Assembly (NCBI GenBank): GCA_029959085.1
Contig: JARWIR010000015.1
Coordinates: 7,191,017 to 7,255,016 of the forward strand
Source: Nemophila menziesii
Taxonomy: Eukaryota > Streptophyta > Magnoliopsida > Boraginales > Hydrophyllaceae
Length of the DNA: 64,000 nt
Direction of reading: 5' to 3'
Positions 10,924 to 24,111 of this stretch are shown one piece after another. The translations under genes were made by a program, and so were the position numbers. The notes below the pieces were generated by a model. The model had not been told where the DNA came from and searched no databases. It was given only the letters and a program-made list of their open reading frames with translations. Each line of letters starts with the position of its first letter. Position 1 is the stretch's first letter.

Positions 10924-12480
10924 ATACTTTTGAATTAGAAAAAAAAACACCTACTAAAATCCAATCAAAGAGCATATGATTCTTAGTTTGTAGTACAAAT
11001 TCTTTGTCCATAACACTCCTCCCTACATCAATGTGAAGTCGGTTAACGTTGTATTGTTTATCTATGTATATATTTATTTTCTTCAGTCTTATCTCACTCG
11101 GTAGTTATGTTATGTGTATTATTTTGTGATTCTTGGGTATCTATGAATTAAGCTTCAAATATATGGATTTTTTTTCAAGATTTGAATTAAGACAGTGATT
11201 TGGATAATGCAGTGAATCTTTTACTTGTTGATATGGAGATGCGACTGAATAATTAAATATATCGTGAAGAGAAAAATGATTAAGGTTGATGATGTTGTCT
11301 TTCTGACAATTTTTTGAGAAAAAACAGTGAACCTAAAAATGCTTAAGGTTGGGAAAACTAGCTACGTTTACTACTTAGAAATTCCTTAGAAATTCCTTAG
11401 AAATTCACTTAATCAGGGTATATGATTCTTACATAACCTTATATGCAGTGGTGATACAATGGCGGAGAACATATATTTTGTTAGGGAAGGGGGGCACCGC
11501 AAATAAATTTCCAACTTAATTGTAGTATAAGTCCTCATGAAATGCGAAAATTGCAAAGAAAGATTATGAAAATTAGGGGTGGGGCGATAAGTTAATAATA
11601 TATGCTTTTTTACAGGGGTATATTATTTATTATTTTATTTTAAAATGTAAGATCCAAAATGTCATGTGGCTCCAGCTTTTACAAGTGATGAGAAGACATG
11701 ATATTTAGCATAGCCTAATCAATTTTTGGAGCAATATATGAACTTTTTAAATTAATTAAGATGCATGACTTAAATAATATACAGTATAGAGAATGATTAA
11801 ACATATTGGATTATTGGTGAAAATGAAGGTACTTCATCAAGTTTGACTATTTAATTGAGCTAACAAGTTTTTATATCGATGTTAAAATACTTACTAAATT
11901 GGGTGTTAAGTTTGAAATCTGTGGAAATCCGTCTCAATATTAGAAACTATATAGAAATACCTTCAAGAGTTATGTCAAGCATTTGATTTGGCATCTCATG
12001 TGCAAAAAGCTGATTAATTTCTTTCCCATTTAAAGGTATATGCCTGAAATTGGTCCATCAAATTTTGCGATTTCTTTAAATATGAGATTAGATTTTCTTG
12101 GATGATTATACTCTATTGGTTCATATTAGCTGTACTAATTCACGTATTGTGTAAAAGATGGTAACTTTTAGTTTGGCAATGGGTGTGTTCGAATTGGATT
12201 AGAGTAGTAAAAGAAAGTAATTAAGGATTAAAGATTATGTAGACAACTATTGAATACGCTAATAAAGAATGTCGTATATTTGGCATGTTTTTTGTCTATA
12301 GATTGTAAAACCTCTGATCTAACAAAGATGTAAGAACTCGTTAGGGTACTATTTATCATATATATATATATATCCCTTTTTGTTGCTTGACTTGTTTTAC
12401 ATTAGTAGTCACTGAATAATTTCTGCTCCGCAGTTTGTAAAATTTTATGAAGGAAAAGTACACCTCTAATGTAGTAATAT

Positions 12481-12563
12481 GAGAGAGAGAGATTTAGAGA
12501 GAGAGAGAGGGGAAAAGAGAGGAAGAGAGGGAGGGAGGGAAGGGAGGGGGGGAGGGGGGGAGG

Positions 12564-12637
<74 letters not shown>
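12481..12637. repeat. GA/G-rich purine tract in U2
   Basis: Has a G-block at about 12520-12570 and a long right (GA)n of about 70 bp. Confidence 0.8.
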
Positions 12638-12640
<3 letters not shown>

Positions 12641-13557
12641 GAGAGTTGTTGAAATGTAATTTTATTATATTTGCCGCTTTTATATATAGTTGTTTATACG
12701 TACATATCAATCATAATGGTATATCGTTAAAAATGATTTACAGCTGTTAAATATATACAGAAGAAGTCATACACTAACAAATTACTGCTGGAGAAGTATG
12801 ATTAGTATTCTCCTTAACACTTCACTTTATGGAAGTTTGCATCATATAAGGTAACCAAAAACTGTAGCTTTAAGTCATTTAGTAAAAAGATAAGGCACTT
12901 GATCTTGGGTGGTATGTATGTATCTAAGCTTGAAAGATGTAAGGAGCAACGTGAAATCTGACAAAGTAGTAGTCCACACCTAGAAGAGGGGAGTGATAAG
13001 AGGCACTTTGAGATCATTCAAAAGATAGGCTAACCACATAAATTTTGCAATAATGTGAGTTATTACCCTGTATCCAGTCTCACTGTTCTTATAATGCAAA
13101 ATAAATTATAGGATATTCTATAAAAGGTGATTATAATTTATGAAAAGAAAGACAACAAGTTAATCAATAATCTTGTTGTTTCTTTAAAACTCAATATGGA
13201 GAAGAAGAGAGTTGCTAAAATAGAATTTTATTCAGCCTTGAATGCATATTTGTATATAAATTAAGTTTTTAGTTTTAACTATTAAATGAAGTTACATGAC
13301 AACAAATATACTAACACAGTGCAGTTATGTAACGGATTAATAGATGTAAAAGTATCTCGAGCCTTCCATTATGTGATACTAATTCAGTGCATAGTGTTCA
13401 GCTACTCATGGTTGAGATGTACAAATATTAGGTTTTTGGAATATATCATCACTATATTGTGGACCGAAATATATCCTCACTATATTGTGGTCAGAGGAAT
13501 TTATTATGTTTTTTTTTCTGAGGTCCTAATTTGTAATTAAGATTTAATAGAGGTTAA

Positions 13558-13656
13558 TTGGGCTGGTTATATGAGTTACCGAAAATCTTAAAGCCTATTA
13601 TAGCTAGGGTTTACGGTAGTCAACTGAAGGCCCATACATATATATATCCATTTATA
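13558..13656 (+). promoter_or_regulatory. Promoter-like block in U3
   Basis: The first motif reads TTGGGCT, still a site II match. Telo-box and AAGGCCCATA are intact, and the TATA run is followed by CCATTTATAG. This block precedes one of the two units with open exons. Confidence 0.55.
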
Positions 13657-13786
13657 GAAATCAAAGTTGTTCGGCGTATATTGTTTGTCGAAGTAGATTT
13701 GTGATTTCTGTAGCTGGAAAGGGAAAGAGAGGAAATTAAATATCATTCGCTTTTAAATCGGTGCCAGAGAGAAGATCTGCAGAAAT

Positions 13787-14063
13787 ATGTCGAAATATAA
13801 TACTCCGTCAGTTGAGTTCTCCATCAGATAGATTAAAGACATAAATTTGGTGGTGGACTTGAATTCAAGTCCATCAGATCAGTTTGGGGTTTTGTCCCTG
13901 TTGTAAAAGTTTTGTGAAAGGAAAAAGTCACAATCCAAATCCAGCTCCAGCTCCAGCGTCTGCTCCAGCTCCTGCTCCAGTTCTATCTCTTGTCCAGGTT
14001 CCAGTTCCTTCTACTTTCACGGGACCTTTAGGCTCCATAACAATAATACTTTATCCAAGATAG
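13787..14063 (+). CDS. Candidate 5' coding part in U3: short ATG exon plus Pro/Ala-rich segment
   Basis: About 130 bp past the TATA run, an ATG opens eight codons (MSKYNTPS, 13787-13810). A possible 67-bp GT-AG intron (13811-13877) would join them in phase to an open stretch to TAG at 14061-14063. That stretch begins ISLGFCPCCKSFVKGKSHNP and continues into a (PA)n-rich run, PAPAPASAPAPAPV. The donor (GTTGAG) is weak and the intron is short for a plant. All GT positions in the Pro-rich part are in the wrong phase to splice to exon A at 15058, so this may be a separate small product, a leader ORF or chance. The stretch is also open in U1, U6 and U7, and shorter in U8. It is frameshifted by a 10-bp deletion in U4, U5 and U9, and by one base in U2. 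Function unknown. Confidence 0.25.
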
Positions 14064-14505
14064 AAAACTTATATATATTCTGCATATATCTTATTCTCAA
14101 GCCATGGGATTTAAAATAGGAAATTAGCTGTAATGGAAATTCTCCCTTCGTTGAAGGCTTTGATCTAGATGGACCATTTCGACAACATTCCCAATTTCGT
14201 TGGTTAACTCAAGACTTTTTGTAGTGTTAGTTTGTTAAAGCCTTAGATTGTATCTACTAAAAAATAAGGGCATAAATTTACTGATGCACGAACCAAGTAA
14301 AAGGATATTCTTTCAATTTGTTTCTTTTAGGTTTTAGTTAACTAATATGCTACATAACTCATGTGTTTATACTATTTGGTTATTTTGAAAATAAGACCAG
14401 TAATTTATACGTAGATCATAAAATATAAATGTACATAAATTTTTAAGTATATAAATATTAATTCTTTTAGATAATATATAATTAGTAGGGGCAAGACTTC
14501 CATCA

Positions 14506-14606
14506 TATATTGGTTGGTCCAATATTCATAGCATATCTATTAATTATAATAACAAAACACATATCATTAGGTTAATTAGGTGACCATCCAATATTGGATG
14601 GAAGAT
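14506..14606. repeat. Nested inverted repeat in U3
   Basis: The left arm has TTGGTTGGTCC instead of TTGGATGGTCC. The right arm palindrome is intact. Confidence 0.5.
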
Positions 14607-15057
14607 ATTTCCAAATTATAGAGTTTAAAAAAAATCAAAATATGAAATATAACTATTTTTATGATTAACAATACACATCTTGTGTTTCTCTAAAACAAAA
14701 TGTAGTATTAAAAATTTATTTATTTTTCTATAAATTTAAAAACGTAAACATTAACCCTAACCCGTCCATTTTAACTATAAAGATAGGAATTCATCATTAA
14801 GGTCTTACGCCGCCACTATTTTATTACTATTTGATATCTCATTCTCTTCTAATCTGATTTATATTCTTATCATTTCTTCTCCTTTTTATAATGTTTCTTT
14901 AGTTTCCAATTTCGATTTTAAACAAGTAGATTCACTATCTTTTATGTCTCAGATCGATGGACATTTCATTTCAATTTAAATGTATGTATTTCTTGATCTA
15001 TTTTTATTTTTTGTGATAAACTTTATATGCTAATACAAATTGTTCCACCGGCTACAG

Positions 15058-15569
15058 AAGACAACAACGGATCAATGTGCTCAGCGATCTTGCTTCAAGG
15101 TTGTCTGATGACCCGTCTCTGTTCGACTTTTATGCTTCTCAAGTAAGTCAATACAATCTCATCTAATTTTAAACATTTGACTCACCATTTCTCATGCTCT
15201 CTATGTCCCTCTTTGTTTCCAGGAAACAACTTATGTTGGGCCTACCGATAGTCCATCTGTTGGGCCCACCCCAGTAAGTGAAAAAAGAAAACCTGGGCGT
15301 CCAGCTAAGCCCAAGCCCCGTGTATCACCCCTACTAGCCCAATCCAACCTTCGAACTCCAATTGTGGCCCAGCCTATTCCTCCTACTGTTCCTGTGGGCC
15401 ACTACATCCCTACCCAGACTGCTCCTGTGGGCCACCACATCCCTACCCAGACTGCTTCTACGCAAGGTATGTGCACTTTTTAAAAAAAATAATTTTGTGT
15501 CAGTCATCATGCATAATTCTCTGCTTCTAATCTTTAGTTGGAGACACTCAACTCAAGTTTAACTTATGA
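15058..15569 (+). CDS. AT-hook-like, proline-rich protein, C-terminal three exons, intact in U3
   Basis: Three exons were read by eye. Exon A 15058-15142 follows CTACAG and ends before GTAAGT. Exon B 15223-15466 runs from TTTCCAG to GTATGT. Exon C 15538-15569 runs from TTTAG to TGA. They join without a frame break into about 120 residues. Exon A ends DDPSLFDFYASQ. Exon B (81 residues) has a Ser/Pro/Thr-rich start, the basic KRKPGRPAKPKPR at its residues 21-33, which resembles an AT-hook (a PGRPAK core between basic residues), then two 11-residue repeats PVGHYIPTQTA and PVGHHIPTQTA. Exon C gives VGDTQLKFNL. The exon before A was not found; A starts one base into a codon, so the N-terminus is missing. 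The AT-hook suggests binding of AT-rich DNA in the nucleus, by inference only. It could be the tail of a captured host gene or of a transposase. An alternative acceptor (TTTTCAG at about 16039) would give a different C-terminus. Confidence 0.5.
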
Positions 15570-17232
15570 TGGCCTAAGTGCACGTGACCTCCTTTAACTA
15601 TTTTCTAGTATGTTATTTTGGCCATACACTGTAATAAACTATTCAAACCTCCTTAAACTTGTTTTTTTCCATCCGTTGTTAGCTAAGTAATGCCAATTTA
15701 CTATTATACCCTTTCATATAATTACTTTTCATGACTTATTGTCTCCTTTCAGATCTCTCTCTGTAAAGACGTCACCTTTTTAGAACAAATCTTCCTCGAC
15801 TAGATTTTTCAATAAGATTTGCATACAAAACAAGCCTATTTGTGGTCCCATATAATTTTGATAGAACGTAATTTAGGTACTGTTGAATATTATTTTATGG
15901 TGTGTTGTGGCACCTATTGTTTTTAATAGTTGTGTACAACTGTAATTAGGATTTTTGGTTATGATTTGGTATAAAGTTTATCGGATCTGGTGGTTCGGTG
16001 AAAAATACGTCAATAACTGTACATTTGTGTTGTTTTCAGGTGCGCGAAAGTGCAATTTTAAGGTTAATATTTTATAACTTTTGTGCAGTTCTTTTATCCA
16101 CGAGAAAATATATTGAGGTGTTTTATTATTTTTACCCAAAAAAAAGGTTCTTTGTTATTGCACATTTTTTGGTTCAAATAAGTGTTAAGGTGTTGATGTG
16201 AGTGCGTGTTTTTATTACTCTTTGTGCAATCTTAATTAACATTTGAAATATCAATTGTGAGTGTTAATGTGCTTATGTTCTCTAATTCTGCAGATATAAT
16301 AGTGTGCTTTGAAGATCCAAGTTGAAGTCAATCTGGTTTTGTGATTAAATGTTTGTTTATTGTTTAACGAAAAAGATTTGTCGGTTTTTTTATTTTTTGT
16401 GTTTTTTTGGGTAATAAATATGATGTAGTGGTTTTGTGATTTTTTATTAGGTTTTGATGTTAAATTAAAAGTTTGAATGATTGCAATATTGAAAGGTGGT
16501 GCATAAATTTTGGTCGAATGTACATTTTTTTTACTGAATTTAACTGTACAAAAAAGATGAAAAAGAAGTTCTCTACACAAAAATTTACCAAAAAACTAAA
16601 TTATGTTTAATTCAAATTAGCACAATTACGATAAGTTTAAATATTACTAAATACATCTTAATAGAGGCATCATACTTTAAGGTTGCCTTTTATTCAAAAA
16701 GGTCACTGAAATAAAAAGACACTCATGCCTAGGTATATTAAATATATCCAAATTTGAGACACCATGAGAGTGAAGATGATTTGAATCATGTGGCATGTCA
16801 AATATTACAATATGAAATGTGGTATACCACAAATGAAATACCTACTTTTGGGCAAATTTAGAAGGAGAAATTGATAATTGAGGAGGTCCCACGTTGTTGT
16901 TTGACCTGGGAAAGCTTTCTCACGTGTTGAAATACCTAATAAGTGATACTATTTACCATTAACTACACAATTTCTTGCAAATAAAAGAAATTTGAAAGAG
17001 ATTTATGGAACAAAAAAAACCTACTTTTGGGCAAATTTGGAAGGAAAAATTGATAATTGAGGCGGTCCCACGTTGATGATTGACCCGGGCAAGTTTTTAA
17101 AGTCTTGATATAATTTTTGATGATGAATTGTGGAAAAAAAATGGGGAGAGTTTTGAGAGAAAGAAAGAGAAATTATAAAATAATTGTGTTTTGAGTATCT
17201 CAATTCGCAACTTGCTATAATAAATACGCTAC

Positions 17233-17562
17233 CACTAATTGCGACTACACAAGTAGTCGCCAAAGACTCAAAAGTAGTTGTTAGTAATAACTTCTAACGA
17301 CTACTTTAAGTAGTCGTTAAATAATCCAACCTAAAGCGACTACACATTGGCGGTGGGAAATTAATTAAAAAATACAAAAACCCACTAGCGACTATTTCTT
17401 GTAGTCGTGAAAAACAAAAATTACTAACGTCTACTACTGGGTAGTCGAAAAACATACCATGTAGTCGTTAAAGGCATGTAGTCGGTAGTGGTGCTTGTTT
17501 TTAGCGACTACATCGCGTAGTCGCGAAAAGTTTAGCCGCTAGAGGCTTGCGTTGTAGTAGTG
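17233..17562. mobile_element. CACTA-like hairpin cluster in U3
   Basis: Complete length, ending GTAGTAGTG. One arm is changed to GCGACTATTTCTTGTAGTCG, shared with U5 and U6. Confidence 0.5.
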
Positions 17563-19111
17563 ATACTTTTGAATTAGAAAAAACAACACCTACTAAAATC
17601 CAATCAAAGAGCATATGATTCTTAGTTTGTAGTACAAATTCTTTGTCAATAACACTCTTCCCTACATCAATGTGAAGTCGGTTAACGTTGTATTGTTGAT
17701 CTATGTATATATTTATTTTCTTCAGTCTTATCTCACTCGGTAGTTATGTTATGTGTATTATTTTGTGATTCTTGGGTATCTATGAATTAAGCTTCAAATA
17801 TATGGATTTTTTTTCAAGATTTGAATTAAGACAGTGATTTGGATAATGCAGTGAATGCTTTTACTTGTTGATATGGAGATGCGACTGAATAATTAAATAT
17901 ATCGTGAAGAGAAAAATGATTAAGGTTGATGATGTTGTCTTTCTGACAATTTTTTGAGAAAAAACAGTGAACCTAAAAATGCTTAAGGTTGGGAAAACTA
18001 GCTACGTTAACTACTTAGAAATTCCTTGGAAATTCTCTTAATCAGGGTATATGATTCTTACATAACCTTATATGCAGTGGTGATGCAATGGCGGAGCACA
18101 TATATTTTGTTAGGGAAGGGGGGCACCGCAAATAAATTTCCAACTTAATTGAAGTATAAGTCCTCATGAAATGCGAAAATTGCAAAGAAAGATTATGAAA
18201 ATTAGGGGTGGGGCGATAAGTTAATAATATATGCTTTTTTACAGGGGTATATTATTTATTTTTTTATTTTAAAATGTAATATCCAAAATGTCATGTGGCT
18301 CCAGCTTTTACAAGTGATGAGAAGACATGATATTTAGCATAGCCTAATCAATTTTTGGAGCAATATATGAACTTTTTAAATTAATTAAGATGCATGACTT
18401 AAATAATATACAGTATAGAGAATGATTAAACATATAGGATTATTGGTGAAAATGAAGGTACTTCATCAAGTTTGACTATTTAATTGAGCTAACAAGTTTT
18501 TATATCGATGTTAATATACTTACTAAATTGGGTGTTAAGTTTGAAATCTGTGGAAATCCGTCTCAATATTAGAAACTATATAGAAATACCTTCAAGAGTT
18601 ATGTCAAGCATGTGATTTGGCATCTCATGTGCAAAAAGCTGATTAATTTCTTTCCCATTTAAAGGTATATGCCTGAAATTGGTCCATCAAATTTTGCGAT
18701 TTCTTTAAATATGAGATTAGATTTTCTTGGATGATTATACTCTATTGGTTCATATTAGCTTTACTAATTCACGTATTGTGTAAAAGATGGTAACTTTTAG
18801 TTTGGAAATGGGTGTGTTCGAATTGGATTAGAGTAGTAAAAGCAAGTAATTAAGGATTAAAGATTATGTAGACAACTATTGAATACGCTAATAAAGAATG
18901 TCATATATTTGGCATGTTTTTTGTCTATAGATTGTAAAACCTCTAATCTAACAAAGATGTAAGAACTCGTTAGGGTACTATTTATCATATATATATATAT
19001 ATATTCCTTTTTGTTGCTTGACTTGTTTTACATTAGCAGTCACTAAATAATTTCTGCTCCCTAGTTTGTAAAATTTTGTGAAGGAAAAGTACACCTCTAA
19101 TGTAGTAATAT

Positions 19112-19210
19112 GAGAGAGAGAGAGTTAGAGAGAGAGGGGGAGAGAGGAAGAGAGGGAGGGAGGGAAGGGAGGGGGGGAGGGGGAGGGAGTGAGAGAGAGA
19201 GAGAGAGAGA
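19112..19210. repeat. GA/G-rich purine tract in U3
   Basis: Has the G-block and a short right (GA)n. Confidence 0.8.
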
Positions 19211-20131
19211 TTAGAGAGTTGTTGAAATGTAGTTTTATTATATTTGCCGCTTTTATATATAGTTGTTTATACGTACATATCAATCATAATGGTATATCGT
19301 TAAAAATGATTTACAGCTGTTAAATATATACAGAAGAAGTCATACACTAACAAATTACTGCTAGAGAAGTATGATTAGTATTCTCCTTAACACTTCACTT
19401 TATGGAAGTTTGAATCATATAAGGTAACCAAAAACTGTAGCTTTATGTCATTTAGTAAAAAGATAAGGCACTTGATCTTGGGTGGTATGTATGTATCTAA
19501 GCTTGAAAGATGTAAGGAGCAACGCGAAATCTAACAAAGTAGTAGTCCACACCTAGAAGAGGGGAGTGATAAGAGGCACTTTGAGATAATTCAAAAGATA
19601 GGCTAACCACATAAATTTTGCAATAATGTGAGTTATTGCCCTGTATCCAGTCTCACTGTTCTTATAATGCAAAATAAATTATAGGATATTCTACAAAAGG
19701 TGATTATAATTTATGAAAAGAAAGACAACAAGTTAATCAATGATCTTGTTGTTTCTTTAAAACTCAATATGGAGAAGAAGAGAGTTGCTAAAATAGAATT
19801 TTATTCAGCCTTGAATGGATATTTGTATATAAATTAAGTTTTTGGTTATAACTATTATATGAAGATACATGACAACTAATATACTAACACAGTGCAGTTA
19901 TGTAACGGGTTAATAGATGTAAAACTATCTCGAGCCTTCCATTATGTGATACTAATTCAGTGCATAGTGTTCAGCTACTCATGGTTGAGATGTACAAATT
20001 GTAGGTTTTTGGAATATATCATCACTATATTGTGGTCCGAAATATATCCTCACTATATTGTGGTCAGAGGAATTTATTATGTTTTTTTTTTCCGAGGTCC
20101 TAATTTGCAATTAAGATTTAACAGAGGTTAA

Positions 20132-20230
20132 TTGGGCCAGTTATATGAGTTACCGAAAATCTTAAAGCCTATTATAGCTAGGGTTTACGGTAGTCAACTG
20201 AAGGCCCATACATATATATATCCCTTTATA
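20132..20230 (+). promoter_or_regulatory. Promoter-like block in U4
   Basis: TTGGGCC, TAGGGTTTA, AAGGCCCATA and TATATATATCC are all present at standard spacing. Confidence 0.55.
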
Positions 20231-21059
20231 GAAATCAAAGTAGTGCAGCGTATATTGTTTGTCGAAGTAGATTTGTGATTTTGGTAGCTGGAAAGGGAAA
20301 GAGAGGAAATTAAATATCATTCGCTTTTAAAGCGGTGCCAGAGAGAAGATCTGTGGAAATATGTCGAAATATAATACTCCATCAGTTGAGTTCTCCATCA
20401 GATAGATTAAAGACATAAATTTGGTGGTGGACTTGAATTCAAGTCCATCAGATCAGTTTGGGGTTTTGTCCCTGGTGTAAAAGTTTTGTGAAAGGAAAAA
20501 GTCACAATCCAAATCCAGCTCCAGCTCCAGCGCTCCTGCTCCAGTTCTATCTCTTGTCCAGGTTCCAGTTCCTTCTACTTTCACGGGACCTTTAGGCTCC
20601 ATAACAATAATACTTTATCCAAGATAGAAAACTTATATATATTCTGCATATATCTTATTCTCAAGCCATGGGATTTCAAATAGGAAATTAGCTGTAATGG
20701 AAATTCTCCCTTCGTTGAAGGCTTTGATCTAGATGGACCATTTCGACAACATTCCCAATTTCGTTGGTTAACTCAAGACTTTTTGTAGTGTTAGTTTGTT
20801 AAAGCCTTAGATTGTATCTACTAAAAAATAAGGGCATAAATTTACTGATGCACGAACCAAGTAAAAGGATATTCTTTCAATTTGTTTCTTTTAGGTTTTA
20901 GTTAACTAATATGTTACATAACTCATGTGTTTATACTATTTGGTTATTTTTAAAATAAGAGTAATAATTTATACGTAGATCATAAAATATAAATGTACAT
21001 AAATTTTTAAGTATATAAATAATAATTCTTTTAGATAATATATAATTAATAGGGGCAAG

Positions 21060-21170
21060 ACTTCCATCATATATTGGATGGTCCAATATTCATAGCATAT
21101 CTATTAATTATAATAGCAAAACACATATCATTAGGTTAATTAGGTGACCATACAATATTGGATGGAAGAT
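21060..21170. repeat. Nested inverted repeat in U4
   Basis: The left arm is intact; the right arm reads CCATACAATATTGGATGG, one change from the palindrome. Confidence 0.5.
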
Positions 21171-21621
21171 ATTTCCAAATTATAGAGTTTAAAAAAAATC
21201 ATAATATGAAATATAACTATTTTCATGATTAACAATACACATCTTGTGTTTCTCTAAAACAAAATGTAGTATTAAAAATTTATTTATTTTTCTATAAATT
21301 TAAAAACGTAAACATTAACCCTAACCCGTCCATTTTAACTATAAAGATAGGAATTCATCATTAAGGTCTTAAGCCGCCACTATTTTATTACTATTTGATA
21401 TCTCATTCTCTTCTAATCTGATTTATATTCTTATCATTTCTTCTCCTTTTTATAATGATTCTTTAGTTTCCAATTTCGATTTTAAACAAGTGGATTCACT
21501 ATCTTTTATGTCTCAGATCGATGGACATTTCATTTCAATTTAAATGTATGTATTTCTTGATCTATTTTTATTTTTTGTGATAAACTTTATATGCTGATAC
21601 AAATTGTTCCACCGGTTACAG

Positions 21622-22160
21622 AAGACAACAACGGATCAATGTGCTCAGCGATCTTGCTTCAAGGTTGTCTGATGACCCATCTCTATTCGACTTTTATGCT
21701 TCTCAAGTAAGTCAATACAATCTCATCTAATTTTAAACATTTGACTCACCATTTCTCATGCTCTCTATGTCTCTCTTTGTTTCCAGGAAACAACTTCTGT
21801 TGGGTCTACAGATAGTCCATCTGTTAGGCCCTCCCCAGTAAGTGAAAAAATAAAACCTGGGCGTCCAGCGAAGCCCAAGCCCCGTGTATCACCCCTACCA
21901 GCCCAATCCAGCCTTCGAACTCCAATTGTGGCCCAGCCTACTCCTCCTACTGTTCTGTGGGCCACCACATCCCTACCCAGACTGCTCCTGTGGGCCACCA
22001 CATCCCTACCCAGACTGCTCCTACGCAAGGTATGTGTACTTTTAAAAAAAAATAATGTTGTGTCAGTATTCATGCATAATTCTCTGCTTCTAATCTTTAG
22101 TTGGAGACATTCAACTCAAGTTTAACTTATGATGGCCTAAGTGAACGTGACCTCCTTTAA
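21622..22160 (+). pseudogene. Frameshifted AT-hook/repeat gene copy in U4
   Basis: Exon A 21622-21706 is open. Exon B 21787-22029 is open through the AT-hook-like motif, which reads KIKPGRPAKPKPR. One C is then missing (GTTCTGTGG), so the 33-bp repeats are read in another frame as WATTSLPRLLL. Exon C from 22101 would then be read LETFNSSLTYDGLSERDLL and stop at 22158-22160. The spliced message stays open with a replaced tail, so a variant protein cannot be excluded. Confidence 0.45.
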
Positions 22161-23781
22161 CTATTTTCTAGTATGTGATTTTGGCCATACACTGTAATAA
22201 ACTATTCAAACCTCCTTAAACTTGTTTTTTTTCCATCCGTTGTTAACTAAGTAATGCCAATTTACTATTATACCCTTTCATATAATTACTTTTCATGACT
22301 TATTGTCTCCTTTCGGATCTCTCTCTATAAAGACATCACCTTTTTAGAACAAATCTTCCTCGACTAGATTTTTCAATTAGATTTGCATACAAAACAAGCC
22401 TATTTGTGGTCCCATATAATTTTAATAGAACGTAATTTAGGTACTGTTGAATATTATTTTATGGTGTGTTGTGGCACCTATTGTTTTTAATAGTTGTGTA
22501 CAACTGTAATTAGGATTTTTGGTTATGATTTGGTATAAAGTTTATCGGATCGGGTGGTTCAATAACTGTACATTTGTGTTGTTTTCAGGTGCGCGAAAGT
22601 ACAATTTTAAGGTTATTATTTTATAACTTTTGTGCAGTTCTTTTATCCACGAGAAAATATATTTTTGAGGTGTTTTATTATTTTTACCCAAAAAAAAGGT
22701 TCTTTGTTATTGCACATTTTTTGTTCACAATAGTGTTAAGGTGCTAATGTGAGTGCGTGTTTTTATTACTCTTTGTGCAATATTAATTAACATTTCAAAT
22801 ATCAATTGTGAGTGTTAATGTGCTTATGTTCTCTAATTCTGCAGATATAATAGAGTGCTTTGAAGATCCGAGTTGAAGTCAATCTGGTTTTGTGATTTAA
22901 TGCTTGTTTATTGTTTAACGAAAAAGATTTGTCGGTTTTTTAATTTTTTGTGTTTTTTTGGGTAATAAATATGATGTAGTGGTTTTGTGATTTTTTCTTA
23001 GGTTTTGATGTTAAATTAAAAGTTTGAATGATTGCAATATTGAAAGGTGGTGCATAAATTTTGGTCGAATGTACTTTTTTTTTACTGAATTTAACTGTAC
23101 AAAAAAGATGAAAAAGAAGTTCTCTACACAAAAATTTACCAAAAAACTAAATTATGTTTAATTCAAATTAATACAATTATGATAAGTTTAAATATTACTA
23201 AATACATCTTAATAGAGGCATCATACTTTAAGGTTGCCTTTTATTCAAAAAGGTCACCGAAATAAAAAGACACTCATGCCTAGGTATATTAAATATATCC
23301 ATATTTGAGACACCATGAGAGTGAAGATGATTTGAATCATGTGGCATGTCAAATATTACAATATGAAATGTGGTATACCATAAATGAAATACCTACTTTT
23401 GGGCAAATTTAGAAGGAGAAATTGATAATTGAGGAGGTCCCACGTTGTTGTTTGACCTGGGAAAGCTTTCCCACGTGTTGAAATACCTAATAAGTGATAC
23501 TATTTACCATTAACTACACAATTTCTTGCAAATAAAAGAAATTTGAAAGAGATTTATGGAACAAAAAAACCTACTTTTGGGCAAATTTGGAAGGAAAAAT
23601 TGATAATTGAGGCGGTCCCACGTTGATGATTGACCCGGGCAAGTTTTTCTAGTCTTGATATAATTTTTGATGATGAATTGTGGAAAAAAATGGGGAGAGT
23701 TTTGAGAGAAAGAAAGAGAAATTATAAAATAATTGTGTTTTGAGTATCTCAATTCGCAACTTGCTATAATAAATACGCTAC

Positions 23782-24111
23782 CACTAATTGCGACTACACA
23801 AGTAGTCGCCAAAGACTCAAAAGTAGTTGTTAGTAATAACTTCTAACGACTACTTTAAGTAGTCGTTAAATAATCCAACCTAAAGCGACTATACATTGGC
23901 GGTGGGAAATTAATTAAAAAATACAAAAACCCACTAGCGACTACTTCTTGTAGTCGTTAAAAACAAAAATTACTAACGATTACTACTGGGTAGTCGAGAA
24001 ACATACCATGTAGTCGTTAAAGGCATGTAGTCGCTAGTGGTGCTTGTCTTTAGCGACTACATCGTGTAGTCGCGAAAAGTGTAGTCGCTAGAGGCTTGCG
24101 CTGTAGTAGTG
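23782..24111. mobile_element. CACTA-like hairpin cluster in U4
   Basis: Complete length. It has CATCGTGTAGTCGCG where most units have CATCGCGTAGTCGCG; this is shared with U7 and U8. Confidence 0.5.

Larger units (their letters stand above)
6522..13137. repeat. Tandem unit U2
   Basis: Second period, 6616 bp, same order of parts as U1. Its right third carries variants shared with U6 only, including a TTATTTATTATTTTATTTT stretch near 11625, GAATCTTTTACTTG near 11215 and GTAAAAGAAAGTAATT near 12210. U2 also has an extra copy of AAATTCCTTAG near 11385-11405. Confidence 0.95.
13138..19710. repeat. Tandem unit U3 (coding parts intact)
   Basis: Third period, 6573 bp. It defines the subtype with ACTTATGTTGGGCCTACC in exon B, AATAAGATTTGC and GACGTCACC after the gene, and CTTTCTCACGTG in the first arm of the internal duplication. 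Its left edge (AATCAATAATC, AGTTTTAACTATT) is shared with the left edges of U6 and U7. U3 is one of two units whose exons A-C are uninterrupted. Confidence 0.95.

Noticed and set aside
12402..12710. Ser/Leu-repeat and Arg/Glu-repeat frames over the GA tracts
   Set aside because: These are translations of (GA)n and (CT)n; length varies freely between units.
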